DNA of 9,815 nucleotides from Terriglobia bacterium (GCA_030036915.1 JASHSC010000102.1:1-9815), one strand, 5' to 3'; numbered from the stretch's first letter, positions 1-7,144 are shown. Notes: generated by a model from the letters alone, not told the origin. Numbers and translations: made by a program.

Positions 1-1184
1 TCGATGCGCTTGAAATGGCCTTCACTCACAACCACATCAACACCTATGTGATCGTCGGCGGAGACAGTGACTTCATTGCCCTCGTGGAAAAACTGAAGCA
101 ATATGACAAGCGGGTGTTCGTCGTGGGCGGGCGCCAGTTTACCAGCGGAATTTTGCAGAGAAATTGCCACGAGTTCATTTCCTACGAGAATCTTCTCAAG
201 ACCGGAAGTGACGGTGGCCGGAGCGCCCGCGCCCAGCGTGCCGCATTACGCGGCGGGGAAAGCCGCGCCCTCTCCACGGCCATGCCCAACATCCAGCGCG
301 CTCTCCAGGTTTTGGCGGAGCGAGGCGTGGCTCCGCAACTCGGCTTGCTGAAAAGCACGCTCTTGCAACTGGACGCCACTTTCAGTGAACGGGACTTCGG
401 CGCCGGCTCGTTCCTGGAATTCATTCAGAAGCTCCGCAAGGCCGGACTCGTGGAAATGCGCCGCACCGACCGTGGATACCTTGTCGAGATCGTGGAAGGC
501 GAGGGCACCCGGGAAATCCCTATTGAGCCCGGGGTAGAAGCTTCCGGGGGCGAACTCAAGACCGTGGCGGTTGAAGCGCCAGCCGGAGAGGCTTCAGCCG
601 GAGAGGCGATTCCTACGGCTCCGACAGCCGCGCCCGAAAGTCCTGATGATTCGCTTGCCTTGTTGCGCCAAGTATTGCCGGGCCATTTTGGGAAAGCGCC
701 CAATCGTCCGCTCTACCTCCGTCAAATTCGGCAGATTTTGCGTGCCGCTGGAAGTTCCGTTGATGAGCGCGCGGGATTTCGCGGGCTGCTCGATCTTCTT
801 CATCAAGCCCAGCGCGAAGGCTGGGTGCGATTGCATCGCGACCGCAAAGGGGTTTGGCGAATCTTCCCCGGAACTCCAGCCCCCGTCACTGCTCCAGCCG
901 TTTCGTCCGAAATACCGGCCGAGGCGATTCCGGAGATTGAGCCGGATCTGCCTCTTCCCGTGGAGACAGACGTAAGCTGGGAGGTTGCGGCCCCACCCGA
1001 TGATGTCGCCGAAATCGATGCGCCTGCCCCGCTCGTCGCCATCGAAGAGATTGCTGCCGAAGAGCCCACTCCCGAACAGAAGACCAGGAAATCACGGGCC
1101 TCCAAGACGGGAGGCAAGACCCCCAGACGCAGGGTTTCCGTGCGCCGCAAAACCAAAGAAGCGGTAGAGCCCCCCGAGGCTTGA
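1..1184 (+). CDS. NYN-domain (PIN-like) RNase with OST-HTH/LOTUS-like module, 5'-truncated
   Basis: The reading frame is open from the left edge (first full codon at 3, DALEM...), so the true start lies upstream and 393 residues are visible. The first ~64 residues are the C-terminal half of a NYN (LabA/DUF88-like) PIN-fold nuclease: an Asp at visible residue 1, then VIVGGDSDF with Asp21 and Asp23, matching the acidic metal-binding residues of the family. Residues ~94-164 (LLKSTLLQLDATFSERDFG..., ending GLVEMRR..GYLVEI) resemble an OST-HTH/LOTUS winged helix, a domain that binds RNA. Residues ~216-290 look like a second, more diverged winged helix. The rest is an Ala/Pro/Glu-rich linker and a strongly basic tail (KTRKSRASK..., RRRVSVRRKTK) that could contact nucleic acid. 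From the family one expects a cytoplasmic, RNA-directed nuclease; the substrate is unknown. It converges on the alcohol dehydrogenase gene 211 bp away. Confidence 0.85.
   Translation, partial: DALEMAFTHNHINTYVIVGGDSDFIALVEKLKQYDKRVFVVGGRQFTSGILQRNCHEFISYENLLKTGSDGGRSARAQRAALRGGESRALSTAMPNIQRALQVLAERGVAPQLGLLKSTLLQLDATFSERDFGAGSFLEFIQKLRKAGLVEMRRTDRGYLVEIVEGEGTREIPIEPGVEASGGELKTVAVEAPAGEASAGEAIPTAPTAAPESPDDSLALLRQVLPGHFGKAPNRPLYLRQIRQILRAAGSSVDERAGFRGLLDLLHQAQREGWVRLHRDRKGVWRIFPGTPAPVTAPAVSSEIPAEAIPEIEPDLPLPVETDVSWEVAAPPDDVAEIDAPAPLVAIEEIAAEEPTPEQKTRKSRASKTGGKTPRRRVSVRRKTKEAVEPPEA
581..607 (+). repeat. Two-copy 15-bp tandem repeat in the NYN-protein linker
   Basis: The 12-mer agccggagaggc occurs at 581-592 and again at 596-607, a 15-bp period that keeps the frame and encodes AGEAS-AGEA in the Ala/Glu-rich linker between the two helix-turn-helix modules. 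It looks like simple slippage expansion in a disordered linker and nothing suggests a regulatory role. Confidence 0.5.
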
Positions 1185-1249
1185 TTCCAATCTCGATTTC
1201 GCCTGCCCGGTGGTGACAAAATCGCAAACCCATTTTGGACTTCCAACTC

Positions 1250-1288
1250 CCCTCGCCTCCTCTAGATGAGAAGGGTCAGAGGTGAGGG
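1250..1288. terminator. Imperfect inverted repeat between convergent genes, possible terminator
   Basis: Arms ccctcgcctc (1250-1259) and gaggtgaggg (1279-1288) pair over 10 bp with one G-T wobble around a 19-nt loop. It lies 66 nt past the stop of the NYN gene and 108 nt beyond the alcohol dehydrogenase stop. No T-tract follows on either strand, so it is not a canonical intrinsic terminator; it could act Rho-dependently or be chance. Nothing else was found in the 1185-1395 spacer. Confidence 0.25.
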
Positions 1289-1395
1289 CGATTCTTCACC
1301 GCGCGGCCCGGGTCGATCCCGCAACAACACTGAGGGCGGAATAGCCTCTTAACAACTCTTTTCGGTAATTTCGATTCGGGCGGGGAGGCGCGCTG

Positions 1396-2391
1396 TCAAA
1401 TCACCAGCACGCCAGCGCCGTGGATTTTACTAGCCTTGAGGTTTTGCAGGGCGTGATTCGCCTCAGGGATCTGAAAGGTCTCGATTTCGGCCCGCACGGG
1501 AATTTCCGCGGCAAGGCTCAGCAGCTCGCGAACATCCTCACGCGTGCTGTTTGCAACGCTGCGCAGGATGCGTTCCTGATAAAGGAGTTGATATTCCATT
1601 TCCGGAATCGAGGACATAGTGATCCCCGCGAGAGCCAGCGTGCCGCCCTTGCGCAGCGCGCCAAGGGCATCGGGAACAAGCTTGCCGGCCGGAGCAAAGA
1701 TGATGGCCGCATCGAGCGGCGCGGGCGGGGCATCGCCGGCCTCACCCGTCCACTCGGCCCCAAGATGGCGCGCCAGCCGGCGATGCGATTCCGCGCGCGT
1801 AAACACGCAGACTTCGCACCTCCAGTGGCGGGCGATCTGAATCACAATATGAGCGGAGGCGCCAAACCCGTACAGCCCCAATCGTTCACCGGGTTGAAGG
1901 TTTGAGAGTTTCAGCGCGCGATAGCCAATTACGCCAGCGCAAAGCAGGGGCGCTGCCTCCAAGTCCGAAAAACTTCCGGGAAGTGAGTAGGCAAAGGCAG
2001 ACGGCACCACCATCGCTTCAGCGTAACCGCCATCAGCATGAAAGCCCGTGAAGCGCGCCTGCTCGCAAAGGTTTTCCAAGCCTTTCCGGCAGTAGGCGCA
2101 CACGCCACAAGTTGAATAGAGCCAGGGAACGCCCACGCGGTCACCTTGGTGAAAATCGCTCACCCCTCCGCCGAGAGCGTCCACGGTCCCTACGATTTGA
2201 TGACCGGGAACAATCGGAATTTTTGGGAGCGGCAAGTCTCCCTCCACAACGTGTAGATCGGTGTGGCAAACTCCGCAGGCACGCACTCGCACCCGAATCT
2301 CCCCGGGCGCGGGTTCAGGAATAGGAAGCTCGGCAAGCCTCAAGGGATTTTCTTCCGCTGGCCGCGGTTTTTCCAGCAGCATGGCGCGCAT
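1396..2391 (-). CDS. Zinc-dependent medium-chain alcohol dehydrogenase
   Basis: 331-residue MDR-superfamily oxidoreductase, expected to oxidise alcohols or reduce aldehydes with NAD(P) in the cytoplasm. The GroES-like half carries the catalytic zinc ligands Cys42 (CGVCHTD), His64 (PGHQ) and probably Cys151 (PLLCAGVIGYRAL). The structural zinc lobe is intact: Cys95, Cys98, Cys101 and Cys109 (CGVCAYC...NLC). The Rossmann half has the nucleotide loop GLYGFGASAH (172-181), GxGxxA rather than GxGxxG. Length and motifs fit the bacterial 'zinc-binding alcohol dehydrogenase' group that includes mycobacterial AdhA-like enzymes; the physiological substrate cannot be read from sequence. Two points differ from the textbook pattern: Gln65 where many ADHs have Glu after the zinc His, and Ala for the third Gly. 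The ATG at 2391 has no clear Shine-Dalgarno sequence; an ATG at 2382 is an alternative. It diverges from the helicase gene and seems a single-gene unit. Confidence 0.92.
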   Translation of the reverse strand: MRAMLLEKPRPAEENPLRLAELPIPEPAPGEIRVRVRACGVCHTDLHVVEGDLPLPKIPIVPGHQIVGTVDALGGGVSDFHQGDRVGVPWLYSTCGVCAYCRKGLENLCEQARFTGFHADGGYAEAMVVPSAFAYSLPGSFSDLEAAPLLCAGVIGYRALKLSNLQPGERLGLYGFGASAHIVIQIARHWRCEVCVFTRAESHRRLARHLGAEWTGEAGDAPPAPLDAAIIFAPAGKLVPDALGALRKGGTLALAGITMSSIPEMEYQLLYQERILRSVANSTREDVRELLSLAAEIPVRAEIETFQIPEANHALQNLKASKIHGAGVLVI

Positions 2392-2451
2392 GATGAAAGC
2401 CGAGTCTATCCGAGGCGGATTGGGCCCGCAAGCGCCCGATGGCTCCTCAGC

Positions 2452-2481
2452 TTGATTCCCTCCGAGGCTTCGCGAAATAAT
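2452..2481 (+). promoter_or_regulatory. Candidate sigma70-type promoter for the helicase-rmuC unit
   Basis: TTGATT (2452-2457), an 18-nt spacer and AATAAT (2476-2481) match the -35/-10 consensus at 4/6 and 5/6. The implied start of transcription, about 7 nt on, falls at or next to the ATG at 2488, which has no good Shine-Dalgarno sequence, so the message could be leaderless. Weak evidence; the 96-bp divergent spacer must also hold a promoter for the minus-strand dehydrogenase, for which I see only a poor TTGCGG-17-TAGACT match. Confidence 0.35.
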
Positions 2482-2487
2482 GGATTG

Positions 2488-5400
2488 ATGCCGTCAACGT
2501 TCAAGTTGAATCCTGAACAACAGCAAGCGGCCGAGCATGGTGATGGGCCTCTGCTCATCATCGCCGGCCCGGGCAGCGGAAAAACGCGCGTCATTACGCA
2601 GCGAATCGTCCGATTGTTGGCCGGGTCAACAGGCGTTCGCGAGGGATCAGCGACCCTGCCCGGATTTGGAACTTCAATGCCGGCAAGTGCGGAATCTCGA
2701 AGCGTCGGCATTCTACCTGAAAACATTCTGGCTCTGACCTATACGGAAAAGGCTGCGCGCGAAATGCAGCATCGGGTGCGCCAGGCGCTGCCCGACCTCG
2801 AAAGCCTCCCTCAAATTTCCACATTTCACGCTTTCTGCTATGGCGTTCTGCGCAAACGTCACTTCCAGCGCACACTGCTCGACAAGGTTGACGTCTGGAT
2901 TTTTCTTCGCCGGAAGATGGAAAGTCTGGGGCTTCAGTATTACCAGAAGCTGCCTGAGCCCGGCGCCTTTCTCCATTCGCTCAACGATTTCTTCTCACGT
3001 TGCCAGGACGAATTGATCGAACCCTCGGATTTTGAGCATTACGTGACGACGCTGGAAGTGGAATTCCAACAGAATGGGCCGCTCCTGGACGCTGACGAAC
3101 GCGCCCAGGAGAAGGAGGATATCGAGAAAAAGCGGGAATTGGCACGCGTCTTCCGCAAGAGCCGCAAATTGATTGAGGAGGCCGGAGCTTCAAGCCTGGG
3201 CAGCCTGATTCCGGAGACGGTTCGCCTCTTTGATCGCGAGCCCGAGGTTTTAGAAATCTATCGCCGGCTCTTTCGATATGTGCTTGTCGATGAGTTTCAG
3301 GACACGAATTACGCGCAGGTTGAGCTGTTGAAGCGCCTTGTGAAGCCCCCTTACAACATCACCGCCGTCGGAGACGATGATCAGGCCATCTACCGCTTTC
3401 GCGGCGCGTCGCACGGCGCATTCAAAATGTTTGACACAGCTTTTCCAGGACACAAAACGGTTTTCCTGGACTCCAATTACCGCTCCACTCAACACATCCT
3501 CCGGGTGGCGGACGCGTTGATTGCGAAAAACGATCGCTACCGATCAAAGCCTAAACTCCACCCGACCCGCGACGAGGGTTCGCAGGTTTATCTCCTTCAA
3601 TCTTCCGACTTCCTGAGCGAGGCGACTTGGGTGGCCGATGAAGTAGATCGCCTCATTCACCAGGGAACGCCTCCCGTAGACATCGCCGTGTTATACCGCG
3701 CTCACAGTTACCGGGACCTATTGGTTGAAAAGTTCCGAAAGCGAAATATCCGATTTGCCATCCACGGGTTGTCGATTCTTTCCACGATCATCCTCCGCGA
3801 CCTTCTGGCGTACCTGAATATCATCCACACTCCGCATGACAACGTCAGCCTGACACGCGTGCTGCTTACGCCGCGGTGGAGGTTTCCAGAGGATTTGAGC
3901 CTGGAAGCACGCCGGCAGGCCTCGCGCAATCGATGCTCGATCTACGATGTTTTGCATTCGTGGGAAAAATCGGCACCGGCTCAGGTGGAGCACACGGGGT
4001 GGCGCGAGTTGCACCACATTTTGATGGAGCTGCACAGTTATGCCCAGCATGCCCCAATGACGTCTCTGCTGCCAAGACTGATAGGGCGGCTCGAATTAAG
4101 CTTTGCAGACCATGACCCGGACGCGACGTATGTGGATGTGTTCAGGAAATTCCTGGAAAAGTGGGAGGGCAAGAGTGAGTCGTGGGATCTTGAATCGTTC
4201 CTCGAATATTTCGCGTATTTCCGCGAAGCAGGTGGCGTCATTGAAGCCCCCGAGCCCGCCAATCGCGCTCACGCCGTGCAGATGATGACCGTGCATGCCG
4301 CAAAGGGCCTGGAGTTTCCGGTCGTCTTCATCCTCAGCGTAGCGCCGCGGCGATTCCCCCACAGCGAGCAAAAACCTGTCATCGAATTTCCCGACGCGCT
4401 GCGTAAGGGCCCGCCTCCCCCTGCCAACATTCACGAACAGGAAGAACGCCGTTTGCTTTATGTCGGGCTGACCCGCGCGGAGGACCGTCTTTATGTTTCA
4501 AGCGTCGCGAAATCCGCGAGAAAACTCTCCCTCTTTGTCGATGACCTGACCTCCGACCCGGCGGTTGTAGCGCGTGACATCGAGCGCATTGACGTTCCAG
4601 GCCTTTCGCCCCAAACTGCCGGAGCGCAAGCAACCGAACCTGTTCCGCGCCACAACGCACGCCCTCCCAGCCCCCAAAGCGGATTGTTCGGTGACGGCCA
4701 GACTGCATCGGGAATCCATCCGCCGCTCGCAGAGTGGGCCCGCGAAGCATCTGCGATCAAGCCCGAGGAAAAACTCCAGCTTAGCGCCTCAGCAATCGAA
4801 ACTTATGGCACATGTCCGCAGAAATTCCTATTTAGCCATTACCTCAAGATTCCGACGGGGCCGCAGCCCGCACTGACGTTTGGCAGTGTCATGCATCAGT
4901 GCGCGCGACACTACTTTGATCTCCGGCGGCAGGGACCCGTGAAGTTTGAACAAATCCAGTCGCACTTTGAGCAGAGCTGGAAGGACGCAGGGTTCGAAGA
5001 TAACTATCAGGAGCAGGCTTACAAGAAGGCAGGGCTCGAGCAACTCCGTATTTTCGTGGCCCGGCATGAAACCGTGGCGACGCTTCCCATTGCCACTGAG
5101 GCGCACTTCACGCTCGACCTGGGCGATGTGGTCATGGAGGGGCGCATCGACCAAATCAATCCGCTCAAAGAAAATTCCGTGGAGCTAATTGACTACAAAA
5201 CCGGCCGGCCGCCCTCTCAGAAGGATGCTGACACGAGTCTTCAGCTTTCAATCTATGCTCTGGCCGCACGCGACCAGATGCACCTCAACCCAGCCCAACT
5301 TACCTTTTATAGCCTGTCGAATAATGAACCGGTGCGCACCGTGCGTACTCCACGCGACCTGGAATTGGTCGCCAAGGAGATACACGAAGTCGCCACACAA

Positions 5401-5493
5401 ATCCGGCAGAACATATTTCCACCTAAACCGGGGTTTGTGTGCAAGTATTGCGATTACGTGCCGATCTGCCCTGCTCACGAGGAAGAGTTTTGA
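2488..5493 (+). CDS. UvrD/Rep-family helicase fused to RecB-like Fe-S nuclease (AdnB-like)
   Basis: 1001 residues from the ATG at 2488. The frame is open upstream to 2263, but that stretch lies antisense to the dehydrogenase and lacks helicase features; LNPEQQQAA, the usual SF1A N-terminus, follows the chosen start directly. SF1A motifs in order: Q motif (7-11), Walker A AGPGSGKT (26-33), Ia ILALTYTEKAA (80-90), Ib STFHAF (111-116), II DEFQD (268-272), III GDDDQAIYRFRGA (295-307), IV SNYRST (329-334), V TVHAAKGLEF (601-610), VI LLYVGLTRAEDRLYV (656-670). After a Pro-rich linker (~700-760) comes a PD-(D/E)XK nuclease: His803, Asp888 (EGRIDQ), Asp902-Tyr-Lys904 (DYKTG) and QLSIY (Gln919, Tyr923). 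Cys776 with Cys985-x2-Cys988-x5-Cys994 matches the 4Fe-4S pattern of AddB/Cas4-type nucleases. The family acts on DNA ends in recombination and repair. All catalytic residues look intact. An unusual ~28-residue insert follows Walker A. rmuC follows 44 bp later. Confidence 0.93.
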   Translation: MPSTFKLNPEQQQAAEHGDGPLLIIAGPGSGKTRVITQRIVRLLAGSTGVREGSATLPGFGTSMPASAESRSVGILPENILALTYTEKAAREMQHRVRQALPDLESLPQISTFHAFCYGVLRKRHFQRTLLDKVDVWIFLRRKMESLGLQYYQKLPEPGAFLHSLNDFFSRCQDELIEPSDFEHYVTTLEVEFQQNGPLLDADERAQEKEDIEKKRELARVFRKSRKLIEEAGASSLGSLIPETVRLFDREPEVLEIYRRLFRYVLVDEFQDTNYAQVELLKRLVKPPYNITAVGDDDQAIYRFRGASHGAFKMFDTAFPGHKTVFLDSNYRSTQHILRVADALIAKNDRYRSKPKLHPTRDEGSQVYLLQSSDFLSEATWVADEVDRLIHQGTPPVDIAVLYRAHSYRDLLVEKFRKRNIRFAIHGLSILSTIILRDLLAYLNIIHTPHDNVSLTRVLLTPRWRFPEDLSLEARRQASRNRCSIYDVLHSWEKSAPAQVEHTGWRELHHILMELHSYAQHAPMTSLLPRLIGRLELSFADHDPDATYVDVFRKFLEKWEGKSESWDLESFLEYFAYFREAGGVIEAPEPANRAHAVQMMTVHAAKGLEFPVVFILSVAPRRFPHSEQKPVIEFPDALRKGPPPPANIHEQEERRLLYVGLTRAEDRLYVSSVAKSARKLSLFVDDLTSDPAVVARDIERIDVPGLSPQTAGAQATEPVPRHNARPPSPQSGLFGDGQTASGIHPPLAEWAREASAIKPEEKLQLSASAIETYGTCPQKFLFSHYLKIPTGPQPALTFGSVMHQCARHYFDLRRQGPVKFEQIQSHFEQSWKDAGFEDNYQEQAYKKAGLEQLRIFVARHETVATLPIATEAHFTLDLGDVVMEGRIDQINPLKENSVELIDYKTGRPPSQKDADTSLQLSIYALAARDQMHLNPAQLTFYSLSNNEPVRTVRTPRDLELVAKEIHEVATQIRQNIFPPKPGFVCKYCDYVPICPAHEEEF
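2626..2709 (+). repeat. In-frame insertion with inverted repeat between Walker A and motif Ia
   Basis: Helicase residues ~47-74 (STGVREGS...SRSVG) interrupt the usually short stretch between the Walker A helix and motif Ia (typically ...RLL-x(5-8)-PENILALTFTNKAA). The segment is Gly/Ser/Ala-rich. It contains perfect 7-bp arms AATGCCG (2676-2682) and CGGCATT (2706-2712) separated by 23 bp, as expected for a small palindromic repeat that moved into the gene without breaking frame. The insertion itself is inferred from comparison with the general family layout; its status as a dispersed element is a guess. Confidence 0.4.
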
Positions 5494-5537
5494 TTTTGGA
5501 TAGTCGACGCGAGTTGTAGTTGAAACCGAGAATTGTG

Positions 5538-6950
5538 ATGCCTTCTATAATCTCCATCCTGCTGGTCGTGCTGGGTGCGGCGCTGGGTGGCGTGGTCGGC
5601 TGGCTGCTGGCCGCCACACGCACGCGGGACGAGCTTCAACAGCAGATTCGAAATGAGAGCGAGCAGAAGGTCAAAGCAGAGGCGGAGCTTGCCAGCGCCA
5701 GAACCGCCGCCGCGGAGTCCGGCCAATTGCACCAGCGCCTGGAAGCGGAAGTCAAATTACGCGCCGAAGCCGAGACAAAGTGGCGCGAGGCCCAGGTGAA
5801 CCTGGAAGAGCAGAAGAAACTGCTGGAGGAGGCAAAGAAGAATCTGACGGAGGCATTTCAAGCGCTTTCTGCCGAAGCTTTGAAAAGCAACAACCAGGCG
5901 TTCATTGCTCTGGCCCGAAGCCAGTTTGAAACCTTGCAGGCGCAAGCCAAGGGCGATCTGGAAACGCGCCAAAAAGCCATCGACGGCCTCATCAGCCCGC
6001 TCAGAGAATCGCTGGGGCGATACGAGCACCAGATTCTGGAGATGGAGAAGGCCCGGCAGAAAGCGTACGGGACGCTGGACGAACAATTGCGAAATCTGGC
6101 TGAGGCCAACAAGCGCCTGGAAGATGAAACCAAACATCTGGCGAGTGCGTTGAGCTCGCCGCTGAAAGCGCGTGGGCGCTGGGGAGAGCTGACGCTCCGC
6201 AGGGTCGCGGAGCTGGCGGGAATGTCCGCGCACTGCGACTTCTCGGAACAGGAAACCGTAACCGCAGAGTCAGGCCGGCAGCGTCCGGATATGATCGTGA
6301 ACCTTCCGGGCAATCGCCGAATCGCGGTGGACGCCAAGGTTCCGCTGCAAGCTTTCCTGGATGCGGTCGATGCAGAGAAGTCAGAAGAGGAGAGAGCAAA
6401 GGCATTGACCGCGCACGGACAGTTGGTCAGAACCCATATGAACCAGCTTGCGGAGCGGAAGTATTGGGAGCAGGTAGGCCCGGAGCTGGAATTGGTCGTC
6501 TTGTTCCTGCCCGGTGAATCGTTTTTCAGCGCCGCGCTGGAACAGGACCGGCAATTGATTGACGATGGGATGCAGAGAAAAGTTGTGCTAGCGACTCCGA
6601 CGACGCTCATCGCGCTGTTGCGATCGGCGGCTTATCTCTGGCAACAGGAAAAGATAACGCAGAACGCGAGAGTGATTAGCGATTTGGGCAAGCAACTCTA
6701 CGATCGGATTGGCACGCTCCTGGGACATTTTCAGGAGGTGGGTGCGTCGCTGGAGGGAGCGGTGAAGTCTTACAACAAGGCCGCGGGTTCCATTGAATCC
6801 CGCCTGCTGGTTGCGGCGCGCAAGTTTAAGGAGTTGGGGGCGGCAACGGGTGATGAAATCCCGCAAATCGAGTCAGTGGACGAAACACCCCGTGCGCTGG
6901 CTGCGGCTGAAAAGGAATTGAAAAACCAGGAGTCAGCGACCAAGAGTTAG
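5538..6950 (+). CDS. rmuC: RmuC-family DNA recombination protein
   Basis: 470 residues from the ATG at 5538. An in-frame TTG at 5520 would add six residues; neither has a strong Shine-Dalgarno sequence, and I prefer ATG because the hydrophobic N-terminus then begins at once. Residues 1-27 form a membrane segment or anchor (SIISILLVVLGAALGG...), followed by a long Glu/Lys/Ala/Gln-rich coiled coil (~30-205). The RmuC core starts with the signature GRWGE (213-217), then has RPDMIVNLPG with Asp251 and AVDAK with Asp265 and Lys267, resembling a PD-(D/E)XK nuclease core, then ELELVVLFLPGESF (317-330) and ATPTTLIALLRSAAYLW (352-368). RmuC limits rearrangements at inverted repeats in E. coli and is thought to be a nuclease, though its biochemistry is poorly defined. 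The gap to the upstream helicase is 44 bp with no terminator seen, suggesting one DNA-repair operon. The C-terminal ~35 residues are variable and charged. Confidence 0.93.
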   Translation: MPSIISILLVVLGAALGGVVGWLLAATRTRDELQQQIRNESEQKVKAEAELASARTAAAESGQLHQRLEAEVKLRAEAETKWREAQVNLEEQKKLLEEAKKNLTEAFQALSAEALKSNNQAFIALARSQFETLQAQAKGDLETRQKAIDGLISPLRESLGRYEHQILEMEKARQKAYGTLDEQLRNLAEANKRLEDETKHLASALSSPLKARGRWGELTLRRVAELAGMSAHCDFSEQETVTAESGRQRPDMIVNLPGNRRIAVDAKVPLQAFLDAVDAEKSEEERAKALTAHGQLVRTHMNQLAERKYWEQVGPELELVVLFLPGESFFSAALEQDRQLIDDGMQRKVVLATPTTLIALLRSAAYLWQQEKITQNARVISDLGKQLYDRIGTLLGHFQEVGASLEGAVKSYNKAAGSIESRLLVAARKFKELGAATGDEIPQIESVDETPRALAAAEKELKNQESATKS

Positions 6951-7040
6951 AAGCAGAAGGTCTGCGTGGGCAAAACGCGCGGCTCTGATTCCAAACCATT
7001 CTTTCCATTTCGAAATCTGCATCCTCGGATGAGTCTCCTC

Positions 7041-7076
7041 AAAAAGCTTCGGGGGTGCATCGCTGCACCCCCGAAG
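7041..7076 (-). terminator. Strong intrinsic terminator of the minus-strand micro-unit
   Basis: Perfect 13-bp stem: CTTCGGGGGTGCA (7047-7059) with TGCACCCCCGAAG (7064-7076), loop tcgc on the plus strand. On the minus strand it is followed after one base by TTTTT (complement of 7041-7045), the classic GC-rich hairpin plus U-tract. It lies 26 nt past the stop codon of the 11-codon ORF. On the plus strand only a loosely T-rich stretch follows, but the hairpin is 96 nt past rmuC and may also end that operon, making it bidirectional. Confidence 0.85.
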
Positions 7077-7102
7077 GTTCCTTTCGAGTTTTTAAAAGAG
7101 TC

Positions 7103-7138
7103 TTACCTCTTTTTCTTGGCTTTCTTCTTCGCTGCCAT
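7103..7138 (-). CDS. Putative 11-residue polybasic micropeptide MAAKKKAKKKR
   Basis: On the minus strand an ATG at 7138 opens an 11-codon frame ending in TAA (7103-7105) and encoding MAAKKKAKKKR, with six Lys and one Arg. GGAGGAG lies 6 nt before the ATG, the best ribosome binding site in the window, and the same frame is closed upstream by a TAA at 7178-7180, so this is not the visible tail of a longer intact gene. A consensus-like promoter lies upstream and a strong terminator immediately downstream. The product, if made, would be expected to bind RNA, DNA or acidic membranes; this is inferred from charge only. Alternatives are the decayed end of a histone-like gene with a Lys-rich tail, a small RNA with incidental coding, or a Lys-codon leader peptide, although the sequence downstream on this strand is antisense to rmuC. 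Confidence 0.5.
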   Translation of the reverse strand: MAAKKKAKKKR

Positions 7139-7144
7139 TCTATT

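Noticed and set aside
2263..2487. 75-residue N-terminal extension of the helicase
   Set aside because: It is antisense to the dehydrogenase gene and its spacer, has no helicase features, and the standard SF1A N-terminus begins right after the ATG at 2488.
5858..6610. 250-residue minus-strand ORF opposite rmuC
   Set aside because: Ser/Arg/Cys-rich composition typical of the reverse of a coiled-coil coding region, and it lies within the motif-complete rmuC gene.
7020..7031. Small hairpin catcc-tc-ggatg past the micro-unit terminator
   Set aside because: A 5-bp stem with a 2-nt loop is sterically poor and expected by chance.
7041..7138. Lys-codon attenuator controlling a downstream gene
   Set aside because: The next sequence on the minus strand is antisense to rmuC, so there is no structural gene to regulate; kept only as an alternative in the micropeptide finding.
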